Part shown: one piece after another, positions 7,783 through 15,496 of the stretch
How positions within the stretch are numbered: the stretch's first letter is position 1
Layout of the letters: each line of letters opens with the position of its first letter
Assembly (NCBI GenBank): GCA_017545185.1
Contig: JAFWQJ010000087.1
Span: forward strand, 1-59,733
Length of the DNA stretch: 59,733 nt
Origin: Oscillospiraceae bacterium
GTDB lineage: Bacteria; Bacillota; Clostridia; Oscillospirales; Ruminococcaceae
Direction: 5' to 3'
Translations under genes and position numbers: made by a program
The notes under the pieces: model-generated
Databases searched by the model: none
What the model was told of the DNA's origin: nothing
What the model saw: the letters and a program-made list of their open reading frames with translations, nothing else

Positions 7783-8195
7783 TCCGACCGGTCTGCCGCG
7801 ACACGGTACTGCTTTCAAAGCCCGCGGAGAAGGCGACGAACGCCGATCTGCAGACGGCGCGCGACCTCTCCGAAACGCTGCTTGCGAATGCGCAGCGCTG
7901 CGTCGGCATGGCTGCGAATATGATCGGCGTGCCGAAAAGTATCATTGCGATTTTGCCGCCCGGCACGAAGATGCCGCTTGTGATGCTGAATCCGCAGATC
8001 ATCGCAAAAAGCGGGGAGTACGACGCAGAGGAAGGCTGCCTGTCTCTGCCGGGGGAGCGTCCCGCCAAACGGTACCGGGTGATCACGGTCAAATGGCAGG
8101 ACATGTCGATGCGGCCGCAGAAGCGGAAATTCGAGGGCTATACCGCGCAGATCATCCAGCATGAGATCGACCACTGTCAGGGAATCCTGATCTGA
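7779..8195 (+). CDS. def: Peptide deformylase
   Basis: This 138-residue protein has the three deformylase motifs in order: CVGMAANMIGV (motif I, with Asn where the classic GxGxAAxQ has Gln), EEGCLSLPGE (motif II, metal-binding Cys) and QHEIDHCQGILI (motif III, HExDH, two metal-binding His). It would remove the N-formyl group of nascent proteins. The GTG start overlaps the phosphatase stop by four bases, with GGAGGGGAGG upstream. The motif I change is common in small clostridial deformylases; whether this is the main or a second deformylase cannot be told. Confidence 0.9.
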   Translation: MIRPVCRDTVLLSKPAEKATNADLQTARDLSETLLANAQRCVGMAANMIGVPKSIIAILPPGTKMPLVMLNPQIIAKSGEYDAEEGCLSLPGERPAKRYRVITVKWQDMSMRPQKRKFEGYTAQIIQHEIDHCQGILI

Positions 8196-8254
8196 GGGGA
8201 AGCTGTGATGCGCTTCACGGCCGGCGCATCAGCAGAAAGGAAGCGAATCATTCC

Positions 8255-9130
8255 ATGAAACGAATCATCTGTATGCTGGCTGCTGCGGCTTTGCTCTGCG
8301 GACTGACGGGCTGTGCGCTGAAGAAACCGGACAGCGCCGCCGGCCTGACGGCGGATGCGCTGATCGAGCAGATCATCACATACCGCGGCTGCTACGGCGC
8401 GCAGGCGGATGATAAGGTGAACAGTCTGCTTGCGGAGCTGAAAAAGAAAGACAGCCGCCAGGGGAAGCTCTGGAAGGATATTATGGACTACTGGGATTAT
8501 GCCAACACGGAGATGACTGTCAATACAGACAGGCTGCCGGACGGTCTGCCCGATGACGATACCCTTGCGGTCATTGTGCTGGGTTTTGAACTGAATCCGG
8601 ACGGCTCCATGCAGGACGAGCTGATCAGCAGACTGCAGGTCGCGCTGACCTGCGCTGAGCAGTACCCGAACGCATACGTGGTCTGCACCGGCGGCGGCAC
8701 GGCAGCGAATAACCCCGCTGTCACCGAGGGCGGTCTGATGGGGGCATGGATGCTGGAGCACGGGCTTGACCGGGACAGGCTCATTATCGAGAACAAGTCC
8801 CGCACGACAGCAGAAAATGCAAGCAACTCCTATGATATCCTGCTGCGGGATTATTCGCAGGTCAGTTCCGTTGCACTGGTCAGCAGCAGCTATCATATCG
8901 CATGGGGGTCGCTGCTGTTTGAGGCGTCCTTCCTGCGGGCGGCCTCTGAAAAGCACACGCCGGAGATCCATGTGATCTCCAACAGCGCCTGCGAAATTGA
9001 AAACCGTAATTATCTGCAGAAGGATATACTCCGCTGGGAGACCGGCGGGATGCTGCAGCTGATCGGAAACAATGCGCTTGCGGCGCAGTATTATCTGGAT
9101 GATCCGAATCTGGAAAAGCCGCCGCTGTGA
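8255..9130 (+). CDS. YdcF/DUF218 family lipoprotein
   Basis: The 291-residue protein starts with a lipoprotein signal (lipobox LTGC, Cys20). The DUF218 core follows, with AVIVLGFELNPDG, a glycine-rich VCTGGGTAANNPAVTEG, GAWMLEHGLDRDRLIIE and the SRTTAENA motif. DUF218 proteins bind nucleotide-like or lipid-linked ligands, and some act in vancomycin resistance and cell-wall recycling. Here the domain would sit outside the membrane. AAAGGAAG precedes the ATG. A strong terminator follows at 9145. Confidence 0.85.
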   Translation: MKRIICMLAAAALLCGLTGCALKKPDSAAGLTADALIEQIITYRGCYGAQADDKVNSLLAELKKKDSRQGKLWKDIMDYWDYANTEMTVNTDRLPDGLPDDDTLAVIVLGFELNPDGSMQDELISRLQVALTCAEQYPNAYVVCTGGGTAANNPAVTEGGLMGAWMLEHGLDRDRLIIENKSRTTAENASNSYDILLRDYSQVSSVALVSSSYHIAWGSLLFEASFLRAASEKHTPEIHVISNSACEIENRNYLQKDILRWETGGMLQLIGNNALAAQYYLDDPNLEKPPL

Positions 9131-9144
9131 GGCCGCTATATAGA

Positions 9145-9177
9145 AAGGGCACGGACTGTCATGTCTGTGCCCTTTTG
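9145..9177 (+). terminator. Terminator after the YdcF lipoprotein gene
   Basis: AAAGGGCAC pairs with GTGCCCTTT, with an inner GAC/GTC pair, then TTTTG. Confidence 0.8.
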
Positions 9178-9228
9178 ATCCGGTTTTCGGGGATGCCTGC
9201 GGCGTGTACCGCGATGATTCGGCGTGCT

Positions 9229-9585
9229 TCAGCACAAGACCCTGATCGTGGTCTTATATGCATGGCCTGACCAGCTGTAATAGGTGGAAACAAGTCTGCA
9301 GTGCGTTGCATACTGCTTTTTGTATCCGCAGTCGGAGCACGCGTCATATTCGATCTGCATCTGCGTGCTGACCGTGACCTTCGTCAGAAAACTGCGTTCC
9401 TCGCGGTTTTCAACTTCTTTCCAGTCGCCGAAGGATCTGTAATGCCTGCAGTGGTGACTGCACGATGCATGGGCGGTCACGGGTTCGGCGTACAGCGGAA
9501 ACTGCGGCACGCTGAACACAGTCACAAATGCAAATGCTGCTGCAAGGATGCCTTTTGCAAGACGCTTTTTCATCGTTGTTTTCAT
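9229..9585 (-). CDS. Small secreted Cys/His-rich protein, paralogue A
   Basis: This 118-residue protein has a Sec signal peptide (basic MKTTMKKRLAKG, a hydrophobic core, processing near AHA-S) and a short mature part with the spaced pattern CSHHCRHY, CSDCGYKK and ATHC, ending in a Cys. The gene at 9630 encodes a clear paralogue with the same order of motifs. The start at 9585 has AAAGGA upstream; a longer frame to 9636 lacks one. The family is not recognised. The CxxC/CxHHC pattern suggests disulfides or bound metal outside the cell. Confidence 0.75.
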   Translation of the reverse strand: MKTTMKKRLAKGILAAAFAFVTVFSVPQFPLYAEPVTAHASCSHHCRHYRSFGDWKEVENREERSFLTKVTVSTQMQIEYDACSDCGYKKQYATHCRLVSTYYSWSGHAYKTTIRVLC

Positions 9586-9629
9586 TGCTTCAAATCCTTT
9601 CTGTGATCGGTTCGGATATCCGGAACGGC

Positions 9630-9998
9630 TCAGCATACGACTTCGATATATCTATAGTAATTGTATGCATTGGTTCCGCGAATCGGCGTGGCTATGACAT
9701 TTACCCGTCTGCAGTGCGTTGCGTAATACTTCTTGTATCCGCAGTTGGAGCAGGTATCATATTCTGTCTGAAGCTCTGTTCTGATAATGATCGGTGTCAG
9801 AACGTCGATCATGATCCGTTCGTCGACCTGTTCCCAGCTGCTGAAGGAGCTGTAATGCCTGCAGTGGTGATTGCACGATGCATGGGCGGTCAGGCTGCCG
9901 CCGGCTTTTCCGTACTGCAGTGTGCCGAGAAGGGTCACAAATGCAAATGCCGCTGCGAGGGTGCCTTTTGCAAGTTGCTTTTTGATCGTTGTTCTCAT
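9630..9998 (-). CDS. Small secreted Cys/His-rich protein, paralogue B
   Basis: This 122-residue protein has a signal peptide (MRTTIKKQLAKGTLAAAFAF, processing near THA-S) and the mature motifs CNHHCRHYSSF, CSNCGYKKYYATHCRR and a terminal VVC shared with the downstream paralogue. The two genes stand in tandem on the minus strand, 44 bases apart, as an evident duplication. A consensus promoter lies at 10067-10095. Function is unknown. Confidence 0.78.
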   Translation of the reverse strand: MRTTIKKQLAKGTLAAAFAFVTLLGTLQYGKAGGSLTAHASCNHHCRHYSSFSSWEQVDERIMIDVLTPIIIRTELQTEYDTCSNCGYKKYYATHCRRVNVIATPIRGTNAYNYYRYIEVVC

Positions 9999-10066
9999 TG
10001 CTTCAAATCCTTTCTGCGTTTTGATATCATATTGGCCTTTGGTTATATCTTGCGATAACCGATTTT

Positions 10067-10095
10067 ATTATAAAATATAAAACGGAATTTGTCAA
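10067..10095 (-). promoter_or_regulatory. Promoter for the paired secreted proteins
   Basis: On the minus strand TTGACA (10095-10090), 17 bases, TATAAT (10072-10067). A perfect consensus promoter. Confidence 0.88.
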
Positions 10096-10115
10096 GCGGC
10101 AAAATCCTGAATGCA

Positions 10116-10148
10116 AAACGGGTGCCGACTGTCTGTCAGCACCCGTTT
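10116..10148 (-). terminator. Terminator of the barnase-barstar operon (candidate)
   Basis: AAACGGGTGC (10116-10125) pairs with GCACCCGTTT (10139-10148). On the minus strand the stem ends in TTTTG, fitting an end for transcripts coming leftward from barstar. Confidence 0.6.
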
Positions 10149-10177
10149 ATCATGTTCAGTTATACCTGCGGCGCACT

Positions 10178-10480
10178 TCAGCGTTGGGAGAAGCAGCCTT
10201 TCAGAAGCCGCGAACAGCGGCGTGCAGTTCAGATTGTTGGGAGCGTTTCGCTCACCGTCCCCGGAGGGAAACGGCTGTCGGCCCTGCCGACCCGGAGGGA
10301 AACGGCTGTCGGCCCTGCCGACCCGGAGGGAAACGGCTGTCGGCCCTGCCGACCCGGAGGGGAACGGCTGTCGGCCCTGCCGACCCGGAGGGAAACGGCT
10401 GTCGGCTCTGCCGACCCGGAGGGAAACGGCTGTCGGCTCTGCCGACCCGGAGGGAAACGCCGGCGGGGGCTCCCCGCTAC
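10178..10480 (+). repeat. Interspersed repeat, copy 1, with an expanded tandem array
   Basis: From 10178 the sequence matches the repeats at 55252 (same strand) and 56422 (inverted): a leader with TTGGGAGAAGCAGCC and CAGAAGCCGC, then CCCGGAGGGAAA. In this copy the CCGGAGGG part is expanded into the 31-bp array described separately. It ends at the stop codon of barstar. No gene lies here. Confidence 0.8.
10262..10459 (+). repeat. 31-bp tandem repeat, six full copies and a partial
   Basis: Units begin CGGAGGGAAACGG at 10262, 10293, 10324, 10355, 10386 and 10417; a seventh, partial unit starts at 10448. Copies differ at one or two bases. Each unit holds GTCGG and CCGAC and so can form a small hairpin. 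The units abut without spacers. Confidence 0.92.
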
Positions 10481-10746
10481 TTCATGTTGACGGTCAGGCG
10501 GGCGGGGTTTTCGCGTTCGGCGTGGGCGATCGCGGAAATCGCCGCTCTGCCGTAGGGACCGAGATTGTCGATCAGGCTCTGCGTATGCAGCAGATTGAGC
10601 GTCGTCTTCTGCGGCAGCGAGGTCAGGCAGTCATACAGCGCATCCAGATTTTTGCCGTAGAATCCCGGCAGATGCAGCTGCGAGGAAAAGATGCGGTGCA
10701 GATCCGCATTTTCGCGGATTTCGGAACAGTCGATCGTCACAGTCAT
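10477..10746 (-). CDS. Barstar-family ribonuclease inhibitor
   Basis: This 89-residue protein matches barstar in length and in LHLPGFYGKNLDALYDCL, which holds the two acidic residues (both Asp of DALYD) that block the barnase active site. It is expected to stay in the cytosol and neutralise the ribonuclease encoded just upstream. Its ATG lies four bases after the barnase stop, so expression is coupled. The start at 10746 is preferred over a longer frame that would overlap barnase. The stop codon touches an interspersed repeat. Confidence 0.9.
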   Translation of the reverse strand: MTVTIDCSEIRENADLHRIFSSQLHLPGFYGKNLDALYDCLTSLPQKTTLNLLHTQSLIDNLGPYGRAAISAIAHAERENPARLTVNMK

Positions 10747-10750
10747 GGCA

Positions 10751-11488
10751 TTATTCCTCCCCGTACAGCAATTCAAATGTTTCGTAATGGTCGCCGGTAT
10801 AGTAGATCAGTCCGTCATTCGAGAACACGATGCGCTTGGCGCCGCGGGACTTTTTGCCGAGCGTGTCAATGTCGCATTCGGTGTATTCCCGTCCCTTTTT
10901 CTCCGGCAGCTTGCCTTCAAAATTGCCGAAGTGTGAGCCGCCGATGCAGCAGCCGGGGGCATAGGGCTCCAGCGAGCCGCCCTCCCAGCCGAGTGCCTGC
11001 GCTTCCTTTTTCGTGATGAAATTGGAGGGCAGCTCCCCGTAGGTGTAGATGTACAGCGCAACATCGTCCTTGGTCGTGTATACGCCGTCTTTGTCGATCG
11101 TGACGTCAACCGTCAGCGGCTCTGTCTCCGCGAGCGTTTCGGTCTCAGTGATATAATCCGTTGTGACAGCCGTTGTTGTCCTGTTTTTATTTTTGTTCTT
11201 TTTCTTTTTTGCCGTCGTGATGCTGCCGCCGGATCCTTCGTCTGCCGATGTGATCTCCGACGGTTCTGTGACCGTCGTTTCGGCAGCGGTCGTCAGGACG
11301 GACAGCTCCTCTGCGGAACGGGTCGCGGGATGACCGGTTTCTTCAATAATCTGCAGGCTGTATTCCGGTTCCTGTTCCTGAACGGTGATCTGTCCCGGCT
11401 TTGATCTGCTGCGGGCTCCGGCAATGACGATCACGCCGATGATGAGCAGTACCGCGGCCGCGGCTGCAGCTGCAAGCTTTTTGTTCAT
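10751..11488 (-). CDS. Membrane-tethered barnase-type ribonuclease
   Basis: The last ~110 of 245 residues are a barnase domain: LPSNFITKKEAQALGW, GREYTECDI (general base Glu), AKRIVFSNDG (Arg) and GDHYETF (catalytic His). The N-terminus has a single hydrophobic segment after MNKK without a clear cleavage site, followed by ~90 residues rich in Thr, Glu and Lys. The enzyme is therefore probably held on the cell surface by a flexible stalk or released by proteolysis, with barstar protecting the producer inside. AAAGGAGGG precedes the ATG at 11488. Confidence 0.9.
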   Translation of the reverse strand: MNKKLAAAAAAAVLLIIGVIVIAGARSRSKPGQITVQEQEPEYSLQIIEETGHPATRSAEELSVLTTAAETTVTEPSEITSADEGSGGSITTAKKKKNKNKNRTTTAVTTDYITETETLAETEPLTVDVTIDKDGVYTTKDDVALYIYTYGELPSNFITKKEAQALGWEGGSLEPYAPGCCIGGSHFGNFEGKLPEKKGREYTECDIDTLGKKSRGAKRIVFSNDGLIYYTGDHYETFELLYGEE

Positions 11489-11510
11489 GCGGCATCCCTC
11501 CTTTGGCAAT

Positions 11511-11539
11511 ATTATAACATAAATGACGGAAAATTTCAA
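11511..11539 (-). promoter_or_regulatory. Promoter of the barnase-barstar operon
   Basis: Minus strand TTGAAA (11539-11534), 17 bases, TATAAT (11516-11511), 23 bases before the barnase ATG. Confidence 0.85.
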
Positions 11540-11660
11540 TGGGAGGATCGCGGAAATTTTGCCGATTTCGCCGGATAGAAGCAAAAAACGGAGGCACGGA
11601 CCGTCCGCCGGCGGTTTTTTCGCTGAAGAACAAACAAACTAGACGGGCGCATATACAGAA

Positions 11661-11687
11661 AAAGACCCGTCACAGAGACGGGTCTTT
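11661..11687 (-). terminator. Terminator of the 11697-12446 lipoprotein gene
   Basis: AAAGACCCGTC pairs with GACGGGTCTTT around a five-base loop; on the minus strand TTTTT follows. Confidence 0.88.
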
Positions 11688-11696
11688 CTGAATGCA

Positions 11697-12446
11697 TTAT
11701 TCTGCGTCGCCGATGCCGGAGACCGTGAAATCGACCTCGACCTTCTGCCACTTCTCAAAGCTTGCGGGATCGACGATCTTGGAGGAATACTCTCCGAATT
11801 CACCGGTCAGCTGACCGCCGGCATTGTGTGCGTCCTCCGGGAAGCGGCTGACGAAATCGTTGTAGACGTTCGCGCGCATTTCGACGTTGTCATCCGAGGA
11901 GGTATAGTTCTTTGCGGAGAGCACGATCGGGCTGCCGTCCACGCGGATCTCCTTGATCTCGATGCTCATGTTCGGGAACAGCTTGGTGCCGTCCTCTACC
12001 TTGACCGCAGCGAAGCCGAGGCCGCTGCACTGATAGCTGCCGTTCGGATCGCCGGTGATCGTTTTCTGGGTGCCGCGGGAGCCCGCGTTCACGCTGACGG
12101 TATAATCGCCGTTGCCGCTGATGTGCGCGGTCTGTGCGCCCCAGCAGAGCAGATCCTCATTCTTTTTCTCGCTGTTGCCGAAGAACTGTGCATACCACGC
12201 AGAATCCGTGATCATCAGGAATGCATCGCCGGATTCCGCAGCAGCCGGCTCCTCGATCTCCGCGGATGCAGCGTCTGCATTGTTTTCGCCGCCAGCGCTG
12301 CCGGAATCTGCCTGCGCAGAGGCGTCAGACGGGGACGAGCCGTCGCCGGCGAAGCCGCCGTTTTTCTTTGTCTTGTCGCCGCAGGCCGTGCAGGCGGTCA
12401 CCGCGAGTGCGGCAGCGAACAGTGCGGCAAGGAGCTTCTTGTACAT
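11697..12446 (-). CDS. Lipoprotein of unknown function
   Basis: This 249-residue protein has a lipoprotein signal (MYKKLLAALFAAALAVTAC) and a low-complexity Ala/Ser/Glu/Asp linker to about residue 72. A compact ~170-residue domain follows that begins DAFLMITDSAWYAQFFG and ends in a beta-rich FEKWQKVEVDFTVSGIG. The domain looks like a beta-sandwich, possibly carbohydrate-binding, but no family is recognised. It is a monocistronic unit with promoter 12538-12566 and terminator 11661. Confidence 0.75.
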   Translation of the reverse strand: MYKKLLAALFAAALAVTACTACGDKTKKNGGFAGDGSSPSDASAQADSGSAGGENNADAASAEIEEPAAAESGDAFLMITDSAWYAQFFGNSEKKNEDLLCWGAQTAHISGNGDYTVSVNAGSRGTQKTITGDPNGSYQCSGLGFAAVKVEDGTKLFPNMSIEIKEIRVDGSPIVLSAKNYTSSDDNVEMRANVYNDFVSRFPEDAHNAGGQLTGEFGEYSSKIVDPASFEKWQKVEVDFTVSGIGDAE

Positions 12447-12537
12447 ACTGATACCTCTTTCTTCATTCGGTTCGTTTTATTTCCGTAGAAAATGCCGTTT
12501 TTTTCAGGCAAAATCCGCTTTGTAAATACATACATTT

Positions 12538-12566
12538 ATCATACATCGTTTTCGATAAAATCGCAA
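12538..12566 (-). promoter_or_regulatory. Promoter of the lipoprotein gene
   Basis: Minus strand TTGCGA (12566-12561), 17 bases, TATGAT (12543-12538). Nothing is recognised between 12567 and 12749. Confidence 0.7.
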
Positions 12567-12749
12567 GTGGAAAAAAGACGAATGTTTCCAGCATATTTCC
12601 GCTGATTCCGAGCATTTTGCACAACAAGCCGGCTCTGCGGCGGGATCCGGCGAAAAATAAGGCCTTTTTGATGCAAAAAGTATGCGCCGGCAGCCGTTCC
12701 GGACTTTACAGAAAGGATAGTGATAGATGCGTTCCGGCTTTGGTTATTT

Positions 12750-12767
12750 CATATAGTATACTATATG
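12750..12767. promoter_or_regulatory. Perfect 18-bp palindrome, candidate LacI-family operator
   Basis: CATATAGTATACTATATG is its own reverse complement and lies 17 bases upstream of the -35 box of the lacI-type gene, followed by a T run. The core GTATACTAT recurs at 12839-12847, downstream of the -10 box, so two sites may bracket the promoter. Autoregulation is inference. Confidence 0.55.
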
Positions 12768-12784
12768 TTTTTTTTCGACAGGTA

Positions 12785-12813
12785 TTTACAAATCAAAAGA
12801 AATGTGATATAAT
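12785..12813 (+). promoter_or_regulatory. Promoter of the LacI-type regulator
   Basis: TTTACA (12785-12790), 17 bases, TATAAT (12808-12813). Confidence 0.82.
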
Positions 12814-12845
12814 AAAGAAAAAATAGTCTGTATGAGATGTATACT

Positions 12846-12881
12846 ATTTATATACTTTGTATGATTTATATACTTTGTATG
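12846..12881 (+). repeat. Exact tandem duplication of 18 bp in the lacI leader
   Basis: ATTTATATACTTTGTATG occurs twice back to back (12846-12863 and 12864-12881), in the transcribed leader between the promoter and the ribosome binding site. Confidence 0.9.
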
Positions 12882-12916
12882 ATATGCTTCGGAAGCGGAA
12901 CGGGAGGTCGGCACAG

Positions 12917-13948
12917 ATGAAAAACGGAGTCCGGATGTCCGATATCGCGAAGGAGCTCGGCGTCAGTGTCGTGACGGTTTCCAATGCGCTCAATGACCGC
13001 GGCGGCGTCAGCGACGAAATGAAAAAACGCATCCGTGACCGCGCATCGGAGCTCGGCTACCGTCCCTCCGCACCGCGGACGCCCAGAAAGGCTGCGACGG
13101 AAACACGGATCCAGGGCGGCAACATCGGCATCCTGACCAGCGAGCGCTTTGCCGGCGTGCGCGGCACGTTCTACTGGTTCCTGACCGCAGGTGTCTCCAA
13201 GGAGCTGACGCGCTGCAATCTGTATTCCATTTACGAAAGCGTTTCCGCTGCCGATGAGCGCGACAGGATCCTGCCGCGGGTCGTTTCAGACCGGCAAGTG
13301 CGCGGACTGATCATCGTCGGGCAGCTGGCCTCGGATTATCTCGATGCACTGGCAGCGATGCATATCCCGATGCTGTTTCTCGATTTCTATGACAAGCACA
13401 GCGAGATCGACGCTGTGGTCTCCGATAATTTTTATGACAGCTACCTGATCACGGATCAGCTTGTGGAGCGCGGTCACCGCGATATCGGCTTCATCGGCTC
13501 CGTCACCGCGACCAGCAGCATCCATGACCGGTTCCTCGGCTATATCAAATGCCTGATGGAGCACGGCCTGACCTACCGGAAGGAATGGACGCTTCCGGAC
13601 CGTCTGCCGGACGGCAGAAGCCTCAATGAATTTGCATTTCCCGAAAAGCTGCCGACTGCTTTCGTCTGCAACTGCGATGAGACGGCGTTCCGCGTGATCG
13701 GGGATCTGCAGCGGAAGGGGCTCAGGGTGCCGGAGGATATCTCCGTCACGGGATACGATAATTATACGGTCTCGGACATGTGCGTGCCCGCGATCACGAC
13801 CGTTGAGGTCGATCTGACGGAAATGGCGCACATCGCCGTCGCCCAGCTTCTGGCACGGCTCGAGGATCCGCAGAAGCCTGCCGCAAGGCATGTGATCCCG
13901 GGACGGATCATCCTGAAGCAGTCCATGACGGCACCGCCTGAAATTTAG
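12917..13948 (+). CDS. LacI family transcriptional regulator
   Basis: This 343-residue protein opens with the LacI helix-turn-helix (MSDIAKELGVSVVTVSNALN) and hinge region to about residue 55. A periplasmic-binding-protein-like sensor domain follows (VVSDNFYDSYLITDQL, GHRDIGFIGS, VTGYDNYTVSDMCVP, ITTVEVDLTEMAHIA). Such proteins usually sense sugars or nucleosides. The ATG at 12917 has GGGAGGT upstream; an ATG at 12857 lies inside the duplicated leader. Targets are not evident, but the gene stands before the pilus and cellulase loci, and LacI regulators often control polysaccharide use. Confidence 0.92.
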   Translation: MKNGVRMSDIAKELGVSVVTVSNALNDRGGVSDEMKKRIRDRASELGYRPSAPRTPRKAATETRIQGGNIGILTSERFAGVRGTFYWFLTAGVSKELTRCNLYSIYESVSAADERDRILPRVVSDRQVRGLIIVGQLASDYLDALAAMHIPMLFLDFYDKHSEIDAVVSDNFYDSYLITDQLVERGHRDIGFIGSVTATSSIHDRFLGYIKCLMEHGLTYRKEWTLPDRLPDGRSLNEFAFPEKLPTAFVCNCDETAFRVIGDLQRKGLRVPEDISVTGYDNYTVSDMCVPAITTVEVDLTEMAHIAVAQLLARLEDPQKPAARHVIPGRIILKQSMTAPPEI

Positions 13949-13992
13949 GCGAAATGCCTAAAGAAAACCACGAAATTTTGGACGATAAACAG

Positions 13993-14021
13993 TTGCAATC
14001 GTTAAACTTCTGTGGTATAAT
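13993..14021 (+). promoter_or_regulatory. Promoter of the type IV pilus operon
   Basis: TTGCAA (13993-13998), 17 bases, TATAAT (14016-14021). It gives a ~190-nt leader before pilC (14028-14218) with possible stems such as GTGCCGGG/CCCCGGTGC. I could not match the leader to a known c-di-GMP riboswitch. Confidence 0.8.
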
Positions 14022-14218
14022 ATCCCTATGGATCTATGTGTGGCTATTGCTATGCCCATTTGCAGATCGGTGCGGCGGAGAAATCCGCAGTACCTGCTGT
14101 TCAAAACAGTGACTTCTGTTCTGGGTGCACGGGTTGCACACGGATAAAATACAAGGATGTGCCGGGTCGCTCCCCGGTGCTCCGAAACACACAATCTAGG
14201 CTTGCAGGAGGTGGTTTT

Positions 14219-15412
14219 ATGCCAATGAGTTTTGCTTATACGGCGAAAGACGCGGCCGGCAACATCCGAAAGGGTGTCATGACTGCGGAGGATGAGCAGG
14301 AATTTCTGGCAAAAATCCGAGAAAAGGGAATGTACGTCACCGATTACAAGGAACGTCAGACCAATACGAAAACCCTCAAAAGGTTTCGTACCAAGGATCT
14401 GGCATTCTGTACCCGTCAGATGGCAGCAATGCTGACTTCCGGTCTGACGCTGGTCAAGGCGCTGGATATTCTCTGTAAAGAGCAGGAGAGCGAGGCTGCT
14501 CGTAATGTTTGGCGCGATGTGTATGAAAACGTGCAGAAGGGTGAATCCTTCTCGGATGCACTGGAAGTACACGGCAGCGTGTTCCCTACCCTGATGACTT
14601 CTATGGTCGGCGCCGGTGAGGCTTCCGGTCAGCTGGATGTCATTATGCAGCGTCTCAGTGACTACTATGCAAACCAGAACAAGATCTCCAATACGATCAA
14701 GAGCGCAATGGTTTACCCGATCATCCTTGCGGTTCTGACCATTGCGGTTGTCATCGGCGTTTTCGTGTTCATCATGCCTGCGTTCGAGCAGCTGTATGAG
14801 GATCCGACCCAGATGCCTGCTCTTTCCAGAGCGATGATGAATATCGGTAAGTTTTTGGTCAATCACTGGCTGATCATGATCCTTGCAACAGCAGCGATCA
14901 TCTTCGTCATTGTGTATGCAATGAAGCTCCCGGACGTCCGGATGAAATGGGACAGGTTTTTGATCAAGGGACCTGCTTTCGGCAAGCTGGTTGTGAAGAT
15001 CTACACAGCCCGCTTTGCCCAGACAATGGCTTCCCTTTATTCTTCGGGTCTGCCGATGGTCGAATGCCTGAAGCGTTCCGCGGACACCCTGAACAACACC
15101 TACATCTCAATGAAGTTCCGCGATATCATTGACGAGGTCAAGAGCGGTGAAACGCTCAGCTCCTCGGTGCAGAGAGCCGATATCTTCGACTCGATGTTCT
15201 GCTCCATCATCTTCGTCGGTGAGGAAGCCGGTGCACTGGATGAGATCCTTCAAAAGACGGCTGAGTTCTACGACGAAGAAGCGGATTCCGCAGTCAAGCG
15301 TCTGTGTGCGATGCTCGAGCCTGCAATGCTCATCGTCATGGGTATTGTCATCGGTCTCGTTGCCGGCGCATTCTTCCCGGCTCTGTACGATTCCATCGGA
15401 CACATCGGCTGA
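14219..15412 (+). CDS. pilC: Type IV pilus inner-membrane platform protein PilC
   Basis: This 397-residue protein is a GspF/PilC family member with the N-terminal FAYTAKDAAGNIRKG and two GspF domains: RQMAAMLTSGLTLVKALDIL in the first and TARFAQTMASLYSSGLPMVECL in the second. Membrane helices lie near residues 165-190, 220-245 and 370-395. PilC forms the membrane platform on which PilB and PilT act. The ATG at 14219 has AGGAGGTGG at 14206-14214, and it is the first gene of the pilus operon. Confidence 0.93.
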   Translation: MPMSFAYTAKDAAGNIRKGVMTAEDEQEFLAKIREKGMYVTDYKERQTNTKTLKRFRTKDLAFCTRQMAAMLTSGLTLVKALDILCKEQESEAARNVWRDVYENVQKGESFSDALEVHGSVFPTLMTSMVGAGEASGQLDVIMQRLSDYYANQNKISNTIKSAMVYPIILAVLTIAVVIGVFVFIMPAFEQLYEDPTQMPALSRAMMNIGKFLVNHWLIMILATAAIIFVIVYAMKLPDVRMKWDRFLIKGPAFGKLVVKIYTARFAQTMASLYSSGLPMVECLKRSADTLNNTYISMKFRDIIDEVKSGETLSSSVQRADIFDSMFCSIIFVGEEAGALDEILQKTAEFYDEEADSAVKRLCAMLEPAMLIVMGIVIGLVAGAFFPALYDSIGHIG

Positions 15413-15496
15413 TCCGCAGAAAACAAGTCTGCGGCAGCCGCCGCAGCATAACAACGATACCGCGAAAACAAATAATCAGAGAGGTGGAAATACCAA

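Noticed and set aside
10262-10459. 31-bp repeats as a CRISPR array
   Set aside because: The units abut without spacers and vary in sequence; no cas genes are near.
14028-14218. c-di-GMP riboswitch before pilC
   Set aside because: I could not find the GEMM-I GCAAA/CAGGGCAAACC-type core or the class II core, so it is listed only as an unassigned leader.
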